Of a stretch of 48,363 nucleotides of DNA, positions 16,873 through 24,725 are shown piece by piece (position 1 is the first letter of the stretch; each line of letters begins with the position of its first letter). Under the pieces are notes generated by a model. It did not search any database. It saw only the letters and a program-made list of their open reading frames with translations, and was not told the DNA's origin. The DNA comes from CAZPAV01 sp964584755 (lineage in GTDB: Bacteria; Actinomycetota; Acidimicrobiia; Spongiisociales; UBA5794). Location of the stretch: positions 1 to 48,363 of the forward strand of contig CAZPAV010000020.1 in assembly GCA_964584755.1 (NCBI GenBank), in the 5' to 3' direction. The translations under genes and the position numbers were made by a program.

Positions 16873-17824
16873 GCGGGCCTGGGAAGCCGCCGTCGCCGCG
16901 CTCGCCGACGCCCGTCACATCGGGGCGGTCGGCCACGTCGGGCCCGACGGCGACGCGCTCGGCTCCAGCCTCGCCGTGGCACTGGCGGCACGGGACGCCG
17001 GCAAGGAGGCGTACGTCTCCTTCGGTGAGCCCTTCGTCCTCGGATCGACCTTCGACTTCCTCGACGTGACGCCGCTCGTCTCCCCCACCGATCTCCCTCG
17101 AGGCCTCGACGTCGTCGTCGCCTGCGACACCGCCGATGCCTCCCGGCTCGGGAGCGTCGCCGACGTCGCCACCTCGGCGAGGACGCTCCTCGTCGTCGAT
17201 CATCACCCCTCCAACGACGGGTTCGGGGACGTCCGGATCATCGACCCGCGGGCCGCGGCGACGGCCCAGCTCGTCTACCGCCTCCTGCGGCGGCTCGAGT
17301 GGCCCATCGGTCCCCAGACCGCCACCGCGCTGTACACGGGGCTGGTCACCGACACCGGGCGCTTCCAGTACTCGGCGACCACGCCGGAGGTGCACCGCAT
17401 CGCGGCGGAGCTCCTCGAGGCGGGGGTCCGGCCGGAGGTGGTGGGTCAGCGACTCTTCGAGGAGGCACCCTTCGCCTCGTACCGGGTCATCGCCCGCGTG
17501 ATGGGTCGGGCGGTGCTCGAGGAGCGGCTGGGGCTCGTGTGGTCGATCCTCCTCCAGGAGGACCTCGCCGCGGCGGGGCTCCCCTACGAGGAGGTGGACG
17601 ACCTCATCGATCTCGTACGCATCGCCCGTGAGGCCGGCGTCGCCTGCCTCCTCCGGGAGATCCAGCCCGGGACGCTCAAAGGGAGCCTGCGGTCGCGCGG
17701 CGTCGTCGACGTGGGCGCGATCGCGGCCCGGCTCGGCGGCGGAGGGCATCGCAACGCCGCCGGGTTCACCTTCGAGGGGTCGCCGGAGGCGGCGATCGCC
17801 GTGATCCGGGAGGCGCTGCGATGA
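16865..17824 (+). CDS. nrnA: bifunctional oligoribonuclease / pAp phosphatase NrnA (DHH family)
   Basis: Degrades short RNA oligos to mononucleotides and dephosphorylates pAp. DHH phosphoesterase motifs: GHVGPDGDALGSS (motif I), CDTADASR (motif II), VVDHHPSND (the DHH motif, around residue 112), and the C-terminal DHHA1 glycine-rich loop GGGGHRNAAGF. 319 residues, normal length. GTG 16865 overlaps rbfA by 8 nt, and the end overlaps truB by ATGA, so the rbfA-nrnA-truB-ribF chain is translationally coupled, as in other Actinomycetota. Confidence 0.94.
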   Translation: MTERAWEAAVAALADARHIGAVGHVGPDGDALGSSLAVALAARDAGKEAYVSFGEPFVLGSTFDFLDVTPLVSPTDLPRGLDVVVACDTADASRLGSVADVATSARTLLVVDHHPSNDGFGDVRIIDPRAAATAQLVYRLLRRLEWPIGPQTATALYTGLVTDTGRFQYSATTPEVHRIAAELLEAGVRPEVVGQRLFEEAPFASYRVIARVMGRAVLEERLGLVWSILLQEDLAAAGLPYEEVDDLIDLVRIAREAGVACLLREIQPGTLKGSLRSRGVVDVGAIAARLGGGGHRNAAGFTFEGSPEAAIAVIREALR

Positions 17825-18723
17825 CGACCCCCACGCCGACCGGGTTCCTCCTCGTGGACAAGCCGACCGGCTGGACGTCCCACGACGTGGTGGCGAGGGT
17901 CCGGCGCCTCCTCGGGGCGAAGACGGGGCACGCCGGCACCCTCGATCCCATGGCGACGGGGCTGCTCGTGCTGGGCGTGGGTCGCAGCACCCGTCTCCTG
18001 CGGTTCGTGCAGCGACTCCGCAAGGAGTACCTCGCGACGGCGCGGCTCGGCGTCGCCACCGACACGCTCGACGCCGACGGTGCCATCCTCTCCCGTACGC
18101 CGCTGCCCGTCGGCCGCGCCGAGTTCGAGGCGATCCTGGGCCGCTTCCTGGGACGCATCGTGCAGGTGCCCCCCATGGTCTCGGCCCGGAAGGTCGGTGG
18201 TCGGCGCCTCTACGCCCTCGCCCGCGAGGGCAAGGAGGTCGAACGCGAGGCGCGGCCCGTCGAGGTCCACCATCTCGAGGTGCTCGACTTCTCCCCCTGC
18301 GACTACCCCGAGGTGAGCCTCCGGGTCGTGTGCGGGACCGGCACGTACGTCCGGACCCTGGTCGACGACATGGCGCAGGCGCTCGGGGGTCACGCCCACC
18401 TCACGGCGCTGCGCCGCACCCGGATCGGCTCCCTCCGGGTCGAGGACGCCGCGACCCTCGAGGAGGTCGGCGCGGCCGTGGACACGGGACGGCTCGCCGA
18501 GCTCCTGCTCCGCCCCGCCGAGGCGCTGCGGGACCTCGCCGCGGTACGGGTCGGGGCCGACCTCGCCGGCGCGGTCCGACACGGTGCGGCGCTCCCGGTG
18601 GCGGTGCTCGGCGAGGATGCGCCCGACAGCGGCCTCGTGCGCATCCTCGGACCCGACGACGCCCTCCTCGGGGTGTTCCGCGTCGAGAAGGGTCGGGCAC
18701 GGGCGGAGGTCGTCGTCGCATGA
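17821..18723 (+). CDS. truB: tRNA pseudouridine(55) synthase
   Basis: Makes pseudouridine 55 in the T loop of tRNAs. The catalytic aspartate D42 is in the motif GHAGTLDPMATGLL. The opening GFLLVDKPTGWTSHDVVARVR and the mid motif QVPPMVSARKVGGRRLYALAREG are family signatures, and CGTGTYVRTLVDDMA is motif III. 300 residues including a C-terminal PUA-like domain (ALPVAVLGEDA to end). ATGA overlaps with nrnA and ribF on both sides. Confidence 0.96.
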   Translation: MTTPTPTGFLLVDKPTGWTSHDVVARVRRLLGAKTGHAGTLDPMATGLLVLGVGRSTRLLRFVQRLRKEYLATARLGVATDTLDADGAILSRTPLPVGRAEFEAILGRFLGRIVQVPPMVSARKVGGRRLYALAREGKEVEREARPVEVHHLEVLDFSPCDYPEVSLRVVCGTGTYVRTLVDDMAQALGGHAHLTALRRTRIGSLRVEDAATLEEVGAAVDTGRLAELLLRPAEALRDLAAVRVGADLAGAVRHGAALPVAVLGEDAPDSGLVRILGPDDALLGVFRVEKGRARAEVVVA

Positions 18724-19646
18724 TCGTGCTCGAGGGAGATCCGCGCCGTTGGGCGCCACCGGAGGGTGGGAGCGCCGTCGCCATCGGGGTGTTCGACGGC
18801 GTGCACGTGGGGCATCGCAGCCTCCTCGCCGCGCTCGATCCACGGCCGCCCGGGGCGCGCAGCGTCGCCATGACGTTCGATCCGAATCCGGCGAAGATCG
18901 TCGCCCCGGAGCGGGCGCCCACCGCGCTGACGACCCTCCACCGTCGCCTCCAGCTCCTCGCCGAGGCCGGTCTCGACGCGGCGGCCATCGTGACCTTCGA
19001 CTCGACGGTGCGCACCATGGATCCCGAGGCCTTCGTGCGCCGGTACCTCGTGGGGGGCCTGGGCGCCCGTCTCGTCGCCGTGGGTGCCGGCTTCCGGTTC
19101 GGACACGGTGCCGCCGGCGACGAGGACACGCTGCGGGGGCTCGGTGAGCGGCTCGGTTTCGAGGTGCGGGTCGTGCCCATCGTCGAGGTCGGCGGCGTCC
19201 CGGTGCGCTCCACGGTGATCCGGGCGGCCATCCGGGCGGGGAACGTGGTGCGGGCGGCCCGCCTCCTCGGTCGCCCCCACGAGATCGAGGGGACCGTGGT
19301 GCCCGGCGACGGACGGGGACGGCGTATCGGCGTTCCCACCGCGAACCTCGAGCTCCTCGACGATCCCACCCTCCCCGCGCACGGCGTGTACGCGGTCCGG
19401 ACCGTCGTGGAGGGGCGGCGCCATCCCGCGGTGGCGAACGTGGGCGTGCGTCCCACCTTCGACGGGACCGCGGAGGTCGTCGAGGTCCACCTCCTGGACG
19501 TGCCCGGCGACGTGAACCTCTACGGTCATCTCCTGCGGATCGAGTTCGTCGAGCGGCTCCGCGGCGAGCACCGCTTCGCCACCGTCGAGGCGCTCATCGA
19601 CCAGATCCGGGGTGACATCGCCGCGGCCCGACGCGTGCTCGCCTGA
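18720..19646 (+). CDS. ribF: bifunctional riboflavin kinase / FAD synthetase
   Basis: Turns riboflavin into FMN and FMN into FAD. The N-terminal FMN adenylyltransferase domain shows AIGVFDGVHVGHRSLL (HxGH-like nucleotide-binding motif), MTFDPNPAKIV and the GAGFRFGHGAAGDEDTL loop with VRSTVIRAAI. The C-terminal riboflavin kinase domain shows GRRIGVPTANLEL and NVGVRPTF. 308 residues, standard length. The start overlaps the truB stop by ATGA; upstream open frame to 18330 is a shadow of truB. It ends the long coupled cistron chain. Confidence 0.95.
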   Translation: MIVLEGDPRRWAPPEGGSAVAIGVFDGVHVGHRSLLAALDPRPPGARSVAMTFDPNPAKIVAPERAPTALTTLHRRLQLLAEAGLDAAAIVTFDSTVRTMDPEAFVRRYLVGGLGARLVAVGAGFRFGHGAAGDEDTLRGLGERLGFEVRVVPIVEVGGVPVRSTVIRAAIRAGNVVRAARLLGRPHEIEGTVVPGDGRGRRIGVPTANLELLDDPTLPAHGVYAVRTVVEGRRHPAVANVGVRPTFDGTAEVVEVHLLDVPGDVNLYGHLLRIEFVERLRGEHRFATVEALIDQIRGDIAAARRVLA

Positions 19647-19709
19647 GGCGCCCCTCTTGAAGCCCGCCCGCGTCCGGGGCATGGTGGGGGACGCTCCCGC
19701 CTCCCCGGA

Positions 19710-20759
19710 ATGGGGGTGCCCATGCTCGTCGTGCTCGCCGGTCTCTTCGTGTCCCTCCTCACCCTCGCGACGCCGACGCCCGCCCCGGGTGACGGACTCG
19801 GCCTCGCCCCGGGGGCGCCGGCGCCCCTCCCCGCCTCCCGGTCCCACGGCGGCGTCCCACGACTCCCCCTGGGGTGGCCGGGTGCCGGTCTCGGCGGCAC
19901 GGCCGCGGCCGCGGCCGCCCTCGATGCCCGGCGGCGGAGCCGGGACCGCCGGCACGGCGCCATGGACGACACCCTCTTCGTGTTCGTGCCCGGCCACGGC
20001 GGATCGCCGCAGGACTTCGACGATCTCGCCCGGCGGATGGGGATCCCGCCGGATCAGGTCCGGGTCTTCGACTACCGGTGGGTGCTGCCGGACCTCGATC
20101 GGGTGACGGCGTCGCGCTGGGCCACGGCCGACGAGGCCGCCGACGCCCTCGGCGCGTACGTCGCGGCGGAGGCGGAGGAGCACCGGAGGATCTACCTCAT
20201 CGGTCACAGCAAGGGGGGAGCGATCGTGGCCGACCTCGTCGGACGCTGGGACCGGCGTCCCGAGCTCACCCCGGACGGCGTCGTCGGGGCGGCACTGCTG
20301 GATCCGGCGATCGCCTCGGGCCCACTGGGGTGGCTGCAGCGGGTCGGCTTCGCCGTGGGGCCGCTGGCCGACAACGGGCTGTTCGATCCGGTGCGCTGTG
20401 GCGCGGACGGCTGCCACGACCTGCGACGCGACCTGGGGCGTCGTGCCGGAGTGGAGGTGGTCGTGGTGCGGAATCCGGACGCGCTCGTGACGAACTTCCA
20501 CGATCGTCCCGACGGTCTGCGGGTGTACGACCTGGTCGAGGACGGCGGACGGAGCGCCTGGTACGCGCTGCCCGACGTCGGGGCCTTCGCCCGACGGGTG
20601 GCGGAGGCCCACGCCTCGGTCCTGCACGACGACCGGGTCGCCGGATGCCTCGCCGCGGAGGCGACCCTGCCCGGATCGTGCCACTGGCCGGGAGGGCGGC
20701 AGCGGGCGTCGATCCGCCGTCCCCGAGGGCGACGAGGGGGCGGAGCGCTCATCGAGTGA
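19710..20759 (+). CDS. secreted or membrane-anchored alpha/beta hydrolase, unknown substrate
   Basis: 349 residues. An N-terminal hydrophobic signal or anchor (MLVVLAGLFVSLLTLA) is followed by an alanine/glycine-rich linker of about 65 residues. An alpha/beta-hydrolase domain begins at about residue 88 (LFVFVPGHGGSP, with an oxyanion HG). The nucleophile is S167 in GHSKGGA. Likely acid and base residues are the Asp in LLDPAIAS and a His near VTNFHDRP. ATG 19710 and ATG 19722 are both possible starts, the second placing the signal peptide at the very N-terminus. It stands alone between ribF and rpsO. Similar folds include lipases and PGAP1-like hydrolases; nothing here fixes the substrate. Confidence 0.7.
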   Translation: MGVPMLVVLAGLFVSLLTLATPTPAPGDGLGLAPGAPAPLPASRSHGGVPRLPLGWPGAGLGGTAAAAAALDARRRSRDRRHGAMDDTLFVFVPGHGGSPQDFDDLARRMGIPPDQVRVFDYRWVLPDLDRVTASRWATADEAADALGAYVAAEAEEHRRIYLIGHSKGGAIVADLVGRWDRRPELTPDGVVGAALLDPAIASGPLGWLQRVGFAVGPLADNGLFDPVRCGADGCHDLRRDLGRRAGVEVVVVRNPDALVTNFHDRPDGLRVYDLVEDGGRSAWYALPDVGAFARRVAEAHASVLHDDRVAGCLAAEATLPGSCHWPGGRQRASIRRPRGRRGGGALIE

Positions 20760-20783
20760 GCCCGACGGGTACCCACGGTGGCG

Positions 20784-20792
20784 TGCTATCCT
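20784..20792 (+). promoter_or_regulatory. extended -10 promoter for rpsO (TGCTATCCT)
   Basis: TG-C-TATCCT is an extended -10 in the 80-nt gap after the hydrolase gene. Transcription would start near 20799, exactly where a small hairpin (CGGGC/GCCCG around GTTC, 20799-20812) begins, leaving a 41-nt leader with AAGGAAG before GTG 20840. Confidence 0.55.
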
Positions 20793-20839
20793 CACCGTCG
20801 GGCGTTCGCCCGCGCATTCGGTCGCGAAGGAAGACCTCC

Positions 20840-21097
20840 GTGAAGGACACCCAGACCATCGTCGAAGAGTTCGGCACGCACGCACACGACACGGGTTCAC
20901 CCGAGGTCCAGGTCGCGTTGCTCACCGAGCGAATCAACCACCTCACCGAGCATCTGAAGGTCCACAAGAAGGACCATCACAGCCGGCGGGGTCTCCTGAT
21001 GATGGTCGGGAAGCGCAGGCGGCTCCTCCGATACCTCCGCGAACAAGACGTGGAACGCTATCGGACGTTGATCGCACGACTGGGACTTCGTCGCTGA
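20840..21097 (+). CDS. rpsO: 30S ribosomal protein S15
   Basis: uS15, 85 residues, binds 16S rRNA helix 22 early in assembly. Diagnostic segments: HDTGSPEVQVALLTERINHL, TEHLKVHKKDHHSRRGLL and the C-terminal YLREQDVERYRTLIARLGLR. GTG 20840 follows AAGGAAG and gives a protein 3-4 residues shorter than usual at the N-terminus. The longer open frame upstream is a shadow of the hydrolase gene. rpsO followed by pnp is a classic pair. Confidence 0.96.
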   Translation: MKDTQTIVEEFGTHAHDTGSPEVQVALLTERINHLTEHLKVHKKDHHSRRGLLMMVGKRRRLLRYLREQDVERYRTLIARLGLRR

Positions 21098-21109
21098 GGC
21101 GACAGGTGG

Positions 21110-21129
21110 AGGCGGCTCTCGGGCCGCCT
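21110..21129 (+). terminator. rpsO-pnp intergenic hairpin (partial terminator)
   Basis: AGGCGGC (21110-21116) pairs perfectly with GCCGCCT (21123-21129) around a 6-nt loop, 12 nt after the rpsO stop, and is followed by TCGTCCGTTCC. Without a real T tract it probably attenuates rather than stops read-through into pnp. Confidence 0.45.
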
Positions 21130-21156
21130 TCGTCCGTTCCCGGCGGCCGTCCCTCC

Positions 21157-21239
21157 GGAGGAGGGCGAGTCCAGTTGTCAGTGGTCGGCGCTCGGCGCCC
21201 GTCGAGATCCGTCCACTGCCAATTGGGCGACTCTCCTCC
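21157..21239 (+). promoter_or_regulatory. long imperfect stem-loop in the pnp leader
   Basis: GGAGGAG (21157-21163) pairs with CTCCTCC (21233-21239), GAGT(C) (21167-21171) with GACTC (21229-21233), and CAGTGG (21179-21184) with CCACTG (21213-21218). A GGCGC/GCGCC hairpin (21187-21199) sits in the loop. In E. coli and Streptomyces the stem-loop ahead of pnp is cut by RNase III as part of PNPase control. The same role here is inference. Confidence 0.55.
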
Positions 21240-21259
21240 CCGAACCAAAGGAGAGACGC

Positions 21260-23632
21260 GTGGCCGAGACCACCGTACGCGCCCGGATCGGCGCCGCCGA
21301 GATCTCGTTGCAGACCGGCAAACTGGCCCAGCTCGCCGACGGGGCGGTCCTCGCCCGAGTCGGTGACACCGAGGTCCTCGTCACCGCGACCGCGAGTCGA
21401 CGGCTGCGGGAGGGCATCGACTTCTTCCCGCTCACCGTGGACGTCGAGGAGCGGATGTACGCCGTGGGGCGGATCCCGGGCTCGTTCTTCCGCAGGGAGG
21501 GGCGTGCCACGGAGAAGGCCATCCTCACCGCCCGCCTCATCGACCGCCCCCTCCGTCCCAACTTCCGCAGCGGGTTCCGCAGCGAGACGCACGTCGTGGC
21601 GACGGTCGTCTCCGCCGACCTGGTGAACGCCTACGACGTTCCCGCCCTCAACGCCGCGTCGGCGGCGCTCACGGTGAGCCCCATCCCCTTCGAGGGCCCC
21701 ATCGGCGCCGTTCGGCTCGGCCTCGTCGAGGGTGAGTGGATCCCGTTCCCGACGTACGAGCAGCTCGAGAACGCCGTCTTCGAGCTCGTCGTCGCCGGCA
21801 AGCGCAACGCCGAGGGGGAGATCGACATCGCCATGGTGGAGGCGGGCGCCACCGAGAACGGCCTGCGTCTCGTGGCCGCCGGTCAGCCGCCGAGCGACGA
21901 GGCCACGGTGGCGCGCGGTCTCGAGGAGGCCAAGGAGTCCATCGCCCGGCTCATCGACCTCCAGCTCGAGCTCCTCGCCGCGGCGGGGGAGCCGGACCCG
22001 GTGGAGTGGCCGGTCGTGGAGGACTACGACGAGGTGCTCCTCGCCCGCGTCGAGGCCGCGGCTCGTTCCCGACTCGAGGCGATGGGGGTCGTGGTCGACA
22101 AGCGGGCGCGGCTCGAGGCCGAGGCGCGCATCCTCGAGGAGGTCGTCGCCGAGCTGGGGATCTCCGAGGAGGACGCCGAGACGCGCAAGGCCGTCGGGAA
22201 GGCGTACCGCAGCGTCCAGAAGGCGGTCATGCGGGAGCGGGTCGTGCGCGACGGGATCCGCCTCGACGGACGGGGACTCACCGACATCCGTCCGCTCACC
22301 ATCGAGGTGGGGATCGTGCCCGAGGCGCACGGGTCGGGGCTCTTCCAGCGGGGTGAGACCCAGGTCCTCAACGTCGCCACCCTCGGCATGCTGCGTATGG
22401 AGCAGATGCTCGACACGATCTCCATCGAGGAGTCGAAGCGGTACATGCACCACTACAACATGCCGCCCTTCGCCACCGGCGAGGCCGGGTTCATGCGAGG
22501 GCCCAAGCGGCGTGAGATCGGGCACGGCGCCCTCGCCGAGAAGGCGCTGCTCCCGGTGATCCCCACCGAGGAGGAGTTCCCGTACGCCTTCCGGCTCGTC
22601 TCCGAGGTGCTCATGTCGAACGGATCGAGCTCCATGGCCTCGGTCTGCGGGTCGTCGCTCTCGCTCATGGACGCCGGGGTGCCCATCAGCGCACCCGTGG
22701 CGGGGATCGCCATGGGACTCATCGCCCACGAGGGTCGCTTCGTGACCCTCACCGACATCCTCGGGGCGGAGGACGCCCTGGGCGACATGGACTTCAAGGT
22801 CGCCGGGACGCGGGAGATGATCACCGCCCTCCAGCTCGACACGAAGATCGAGTCCCTCCCGGCGCAGGTCCTCATCGACGCCATGAGCCAGGCCCGCGCG
22901 GCACGGCTCTTCATCCTCGACCGGATGGCCGAGGTGATCGCCGCACCACGGGAGGCCCTGGCGCCGAACGCGCCGAAGATCGAGGCGGTCACCGTCCCGA
23001 AGGACAAGATCGGCGAGGTCATCGGGCCGAAGGGCAAGACGATTCGGGAGCTCGAGGAGGAGACCGGCGCCACCATCGAGATCGAGGACGACGGAACCAT
23101 CCGCATCGGGGCCCCCGACACGACGGCGCTCGAGCTCGCCAAGGAGCGCATCCTCGCCATCGGCTACCCACCGGAGCCCGAGGTGGGGGAGACGTACGAG
23201 GGCGAGGTGGTGAACATCACGAAGTTCGGGGCGTTCGTCAACATCCTCCCCGGCCGTGACGGGCTCCTCCACATCTCGAAGATCGGCGGTGGTCGCCGTA
23301 TCGAGCGGGTCGAGGACGAGCTGTCGCTCGGCGACAAGGTGGAGGTCGTCGTGCGGGAGATCGACGATCGGGGCAAGGTCAGCCTCGACCTGGCCGGGGC
23401 GGAGCCCAGGGCGGAGGAGGGGGCCCGGAAGAAGGGTCCCGAGGACGGTCGTCGCCGGGAGCGGGAGCGTGGTCGGGGGAACGACCGGGGCCGGTCCCGG
23501 GGTGGCGAGGGAGGCCGTGCCAAGGCCGCCAAGGGCGCCAAGGGCGAGACCCGGCGTCACGACCGGGAGCCGGCGCGCAAGCCGGGTCGTACGGTCGTCT
23601 CCTTCGAGGACGAGTTCGAGGCGGGGGTCTAG
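21260..23632 (+). CDS. pnp: polyribonucleotide nucleotidyltransferase (PNPase)
   Basis: 3'-5' phosphorolytic exoribonuclease. Two RNase PH domains (about residues 10-225 and 325-550) flank a helical linker. Landmarks are REGIDFFPLTVDVEERMYA, FFRREGRATEKAIL and RLIDRPLRPNF in the first, and RGETQVLN, HHYNMPPF and SVCGSSLSLMDAGVP in the second. KH (VPKDKIGEVIGPKGKTI) and S1 (EVVNITKFGAFVNILPGRDGLLHISKI) domains follow. The last ~70 residues are a low-complexity R/G/K/E tail, common in actinobacterial PNPases. GTG 21260 follows AAAGGAGA. Confidence 0.97.
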   Translation: MAETTVRARIGAAEISLQTGKLAQLADGAVLARVGDTEVLVTATASRRLREGIDFFPLTVDVEERMYAVGRIPGSFFRREGRATEKAILTARLIDRPLRPNFRSGFRSETHVVATVVSADLVNAYDVPALNAASAALTVSPIPFEGPIGAVRLGLVEGEWIPFPTYEQLENAVFELVVAGKRNAEGEIDIAMVEAGATENGLRLVAAGQPPSDEATVARGLEEAKESIARLIDLQLELLAAAGEPDPVEWPVVEDYDEVLLARVEAAARSRLEAMGVVVDKRARLEAEARILEEVVAELGISEEDAETRKAVGKAYRSVQKAVMRERVVRDGIRLDGRGLTDIRPLTIEVGIVPEAHGSGLFQRGETQVLNVATLGMLRMEQMLDTISIEESKRYMHHYNMPPFATGEAGFMRGPKRREIGHGALAEKALLPVIPTEEEFPYAFRLVSEVLMSNGSSSMASVCGSSLSLMDAGVPISAPVAGIAMGLIAHEGRFVTLTDILGAEDALGDMDFKVAGTREMITALQLDTKIESLPAQVLIDAMSQARAARLFILDRMAEVIAAPREALAPNAPKIEAVTVPKDKIGEVIGPKGKTIRELEEETGATIEIEDDGTIRIGAPDTTALELAKERILAIGYPPEPEVGETYEGEVVNITKFGAFVNILPGRDGLLHISKIGGGRRIERVEDELSLGDKVEVVVREIDDRGKVSLDLAGAEPRAEEGARKKGPEDGRRRERERGRGNDRGRSRGGEGGRAKAAKGAKGETRRHDREPARKPGRTVVSFEDEFEAGV

Positions 23633-23654
23633 GAGCGGCCGCCGCCACGTCGCT

Positions 23655-23686
23655 GATGCCCTCGGGGTCCGGACCCCGAGGGCATC
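23655..23686. terminator. perfect 32-nt palindrome between convergent pnp and dodecin
   Basis: Two 15-nt arms (GATGCCCTCGGGGTC and its exact complement) meet at a central CG. The element lies 22 nt after the pnp stop and 26 nt before the dodecin stop on the other strand. No T tract follows on either side, so it resembles the U-less hairpin terminators described in high-GC actinobacteria and would work in both directions. Confidence 0.7.
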
Positions 23687-23712
23687 GCTCTGCTCGTCGT
23701 CCGGGGACGCCG

Positions 23713-23919
23713 TCAGTCCTCGAGGAGGAAGGTCAGCTTCATGTCGACGCGGAAGTGCTTGATGGTCCCGTCCTCGGCCAGCTCGACCTTCTGCTCCGAG
23801 ATCCACGCTCCCTGGATCCCGTCGACGGTCTTCTGTGCCTTCGCGATGCCTTTCCGGATGGCGTCCTCGAAGCTTCCTGGCGACGTGGACGTGATCTCGA
23901 TCACCTTCGCAACTCCCAC
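23713..23919 (-). CDS. dodecin family flavin-binding protein
   Basis: Small (68 residues) protein that forms hollow dodecamers storing or buffering FMN or riboflavin. The family pattern is complete: VAKVIEITSTSPGSFEDAI, KGIAKAQKTV, W39 in GAWISEQKVEL (the flavin-stacking tryptophan region) and DGTIKHFRVDMKLTFLLE. The start is GTG 23919 preceded by AAAGGAG. The frame runs open for over 1,000 codons upstream, but that is an artefact of GC-rich antisense sequence. It is divergent from imuA' and about 4 kb from ribF, which makes its ligand. Confidence 0.92.
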   Translation of the reverse strand: MGVAKVIEITSTSPGSFEDAIRKGIAKAQKTVDGIQGAWISEQKVELAEDGTIKHFRVDMKLTFLLED

Positions 23920-23956
23920 GGACACTCCTTTCGCTGCGCGTGGTCCTGCATGGCTC

Positions 23957-23962
23957 AGGCTA
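23957..23962 (-). promoter_or_regulatory. -10 element for dodecin (TAGCCT on the minus strand)
   Basis: TAGCCT read 23962 to 23957 predicts a start near 23950 and a 31-nt leader containing AAAGGAG. It is 38 nt from the LexA box of the divergent imuA' promoter. Confidence 0.4.
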
Positions 23963-23999
23963 CCCGCGTCGGGCGGGGCCGTCTCGGCCGGCTTGCGGG

Positions 24000-24021
24000 G
24001 CGAACACATGTTCGATAGCAT
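24000..24021 (+). promoter_or_regulatory. LexA (SOS) box and adjoining -10 of imuA'-imuB
   Basis: Positions 24000-24015 read GCGAACACATGTTCGA, one mismatch from the actinobacterial/Gram-positive SOS box TCGAAC-N4-GTTCGA. A TAGCAT -10 follows directly at 24016-24021, so bound LexA would cover the core promoter. Known imuA'-imuB operons are LexA-controlled. Confidence 0.85.
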
Positions 24022-24071
24022 GCGGTTCCGGCGGGAGTGGCCACGCCGGAGGAGCGAAGCGGAGGAACGGT

Positions 24072-24725
24072 GTGACCGTGCGGCCTGTCCCGTCTCCCGG
24101 CCGGGAGGAGCTCCGAGGCGGGACGCTCCCCGAGGGGGTTCCCCTTCCGGACCCCGGTGAGGTCGTCGCCCTGTTGGGACGTCCCGGCCTCGGGGCGACC
24201 CGCTTCGGGCTCTCGTTGCTCGGCGCGTTGACCGGTCGCGGTCCCGTCGCCATCGTCGACGTCCGTGGGTGGATGGCTCCGCCGGCCCTCTGGGAGGCGG
24301 GGATCCCGCCGGAGCGGATCGTGCTCGTGCGCTGCGGCGATCGGCTGCGCTGGGCGCGGGCGACCGCGACGCTGCTCGAGGGGATGCCCGCGCTCTTCGC
24401 CGAGGTTCCCGGCGGCACCCGCGCCGGGGTGCTGCGACGGCTCGCCGCCCGGGCGCGCTCCCACCGCACGGTGCTGCTCCTCCGCCCCTTGGACGGCACG
24501 ATCCCCTCCGGGATCGCCCAACTCCGGGTGGAGGCGGTCGGAGTGACCTGGGAGGGCGTCGGGCAGGGTCACGGTCGTCTCGTGCGACGCCGGAGCACGC
24601 TGCTCCTCTCGGGGAGGGTCGTGCAGGGGAGGGAACGGACGATCGAGATGGTGGACGATGGAACGGACGCTCTGCATCTGGTATCCCGACTGGGCGTTGC
24701 GAAGGGCGGACGCGCCGCGGGGTGA
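24072..24725 (+). CDS. imuA': ImuA'-like RecA-fold protein of the mutasome
   Basis: 217 residues. A RecA/RadA-like ATPase core starts with VVALLGRPGLGATRFGLSLL; the Walker A position reads G36-RPGL-G41-A42-T43, so the essential lysine is replaced by alanine and ATP hydrolysis is unlikely. In mycobacteria ImuA' is an accessory factor that joins ImuB and the polymerase DnaE2 in damage-induced mutagenesis. The assignment rests on the LexA box, overlap with imuB (68 nt) and the degenerate RecA fold rather than on strong sequence signatures. GTG 24072 follows GGAGGAA by 4-6 nt; GTG 24078 is possible. Confidence 0.75.
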   Translation: MTVRPVPSPGREELRGGTLPEGVPLPDPGEVVALLGRPGLGATRFGLSLLGALTGRGPVAIVDVRGWMAPPALWEAGIPPERIVLVRCGDRLRWARATATLLEGMPALFAEVPGGTRAGVLRRLAARARSHRTVLLLRPLDGTIPSGIAQLRVEAVGVTWEGVGQGHGRLVRRRSTLLLSGRVVQGRERTIEMVDDGTDALHLVSRLGVAKGGRAAG

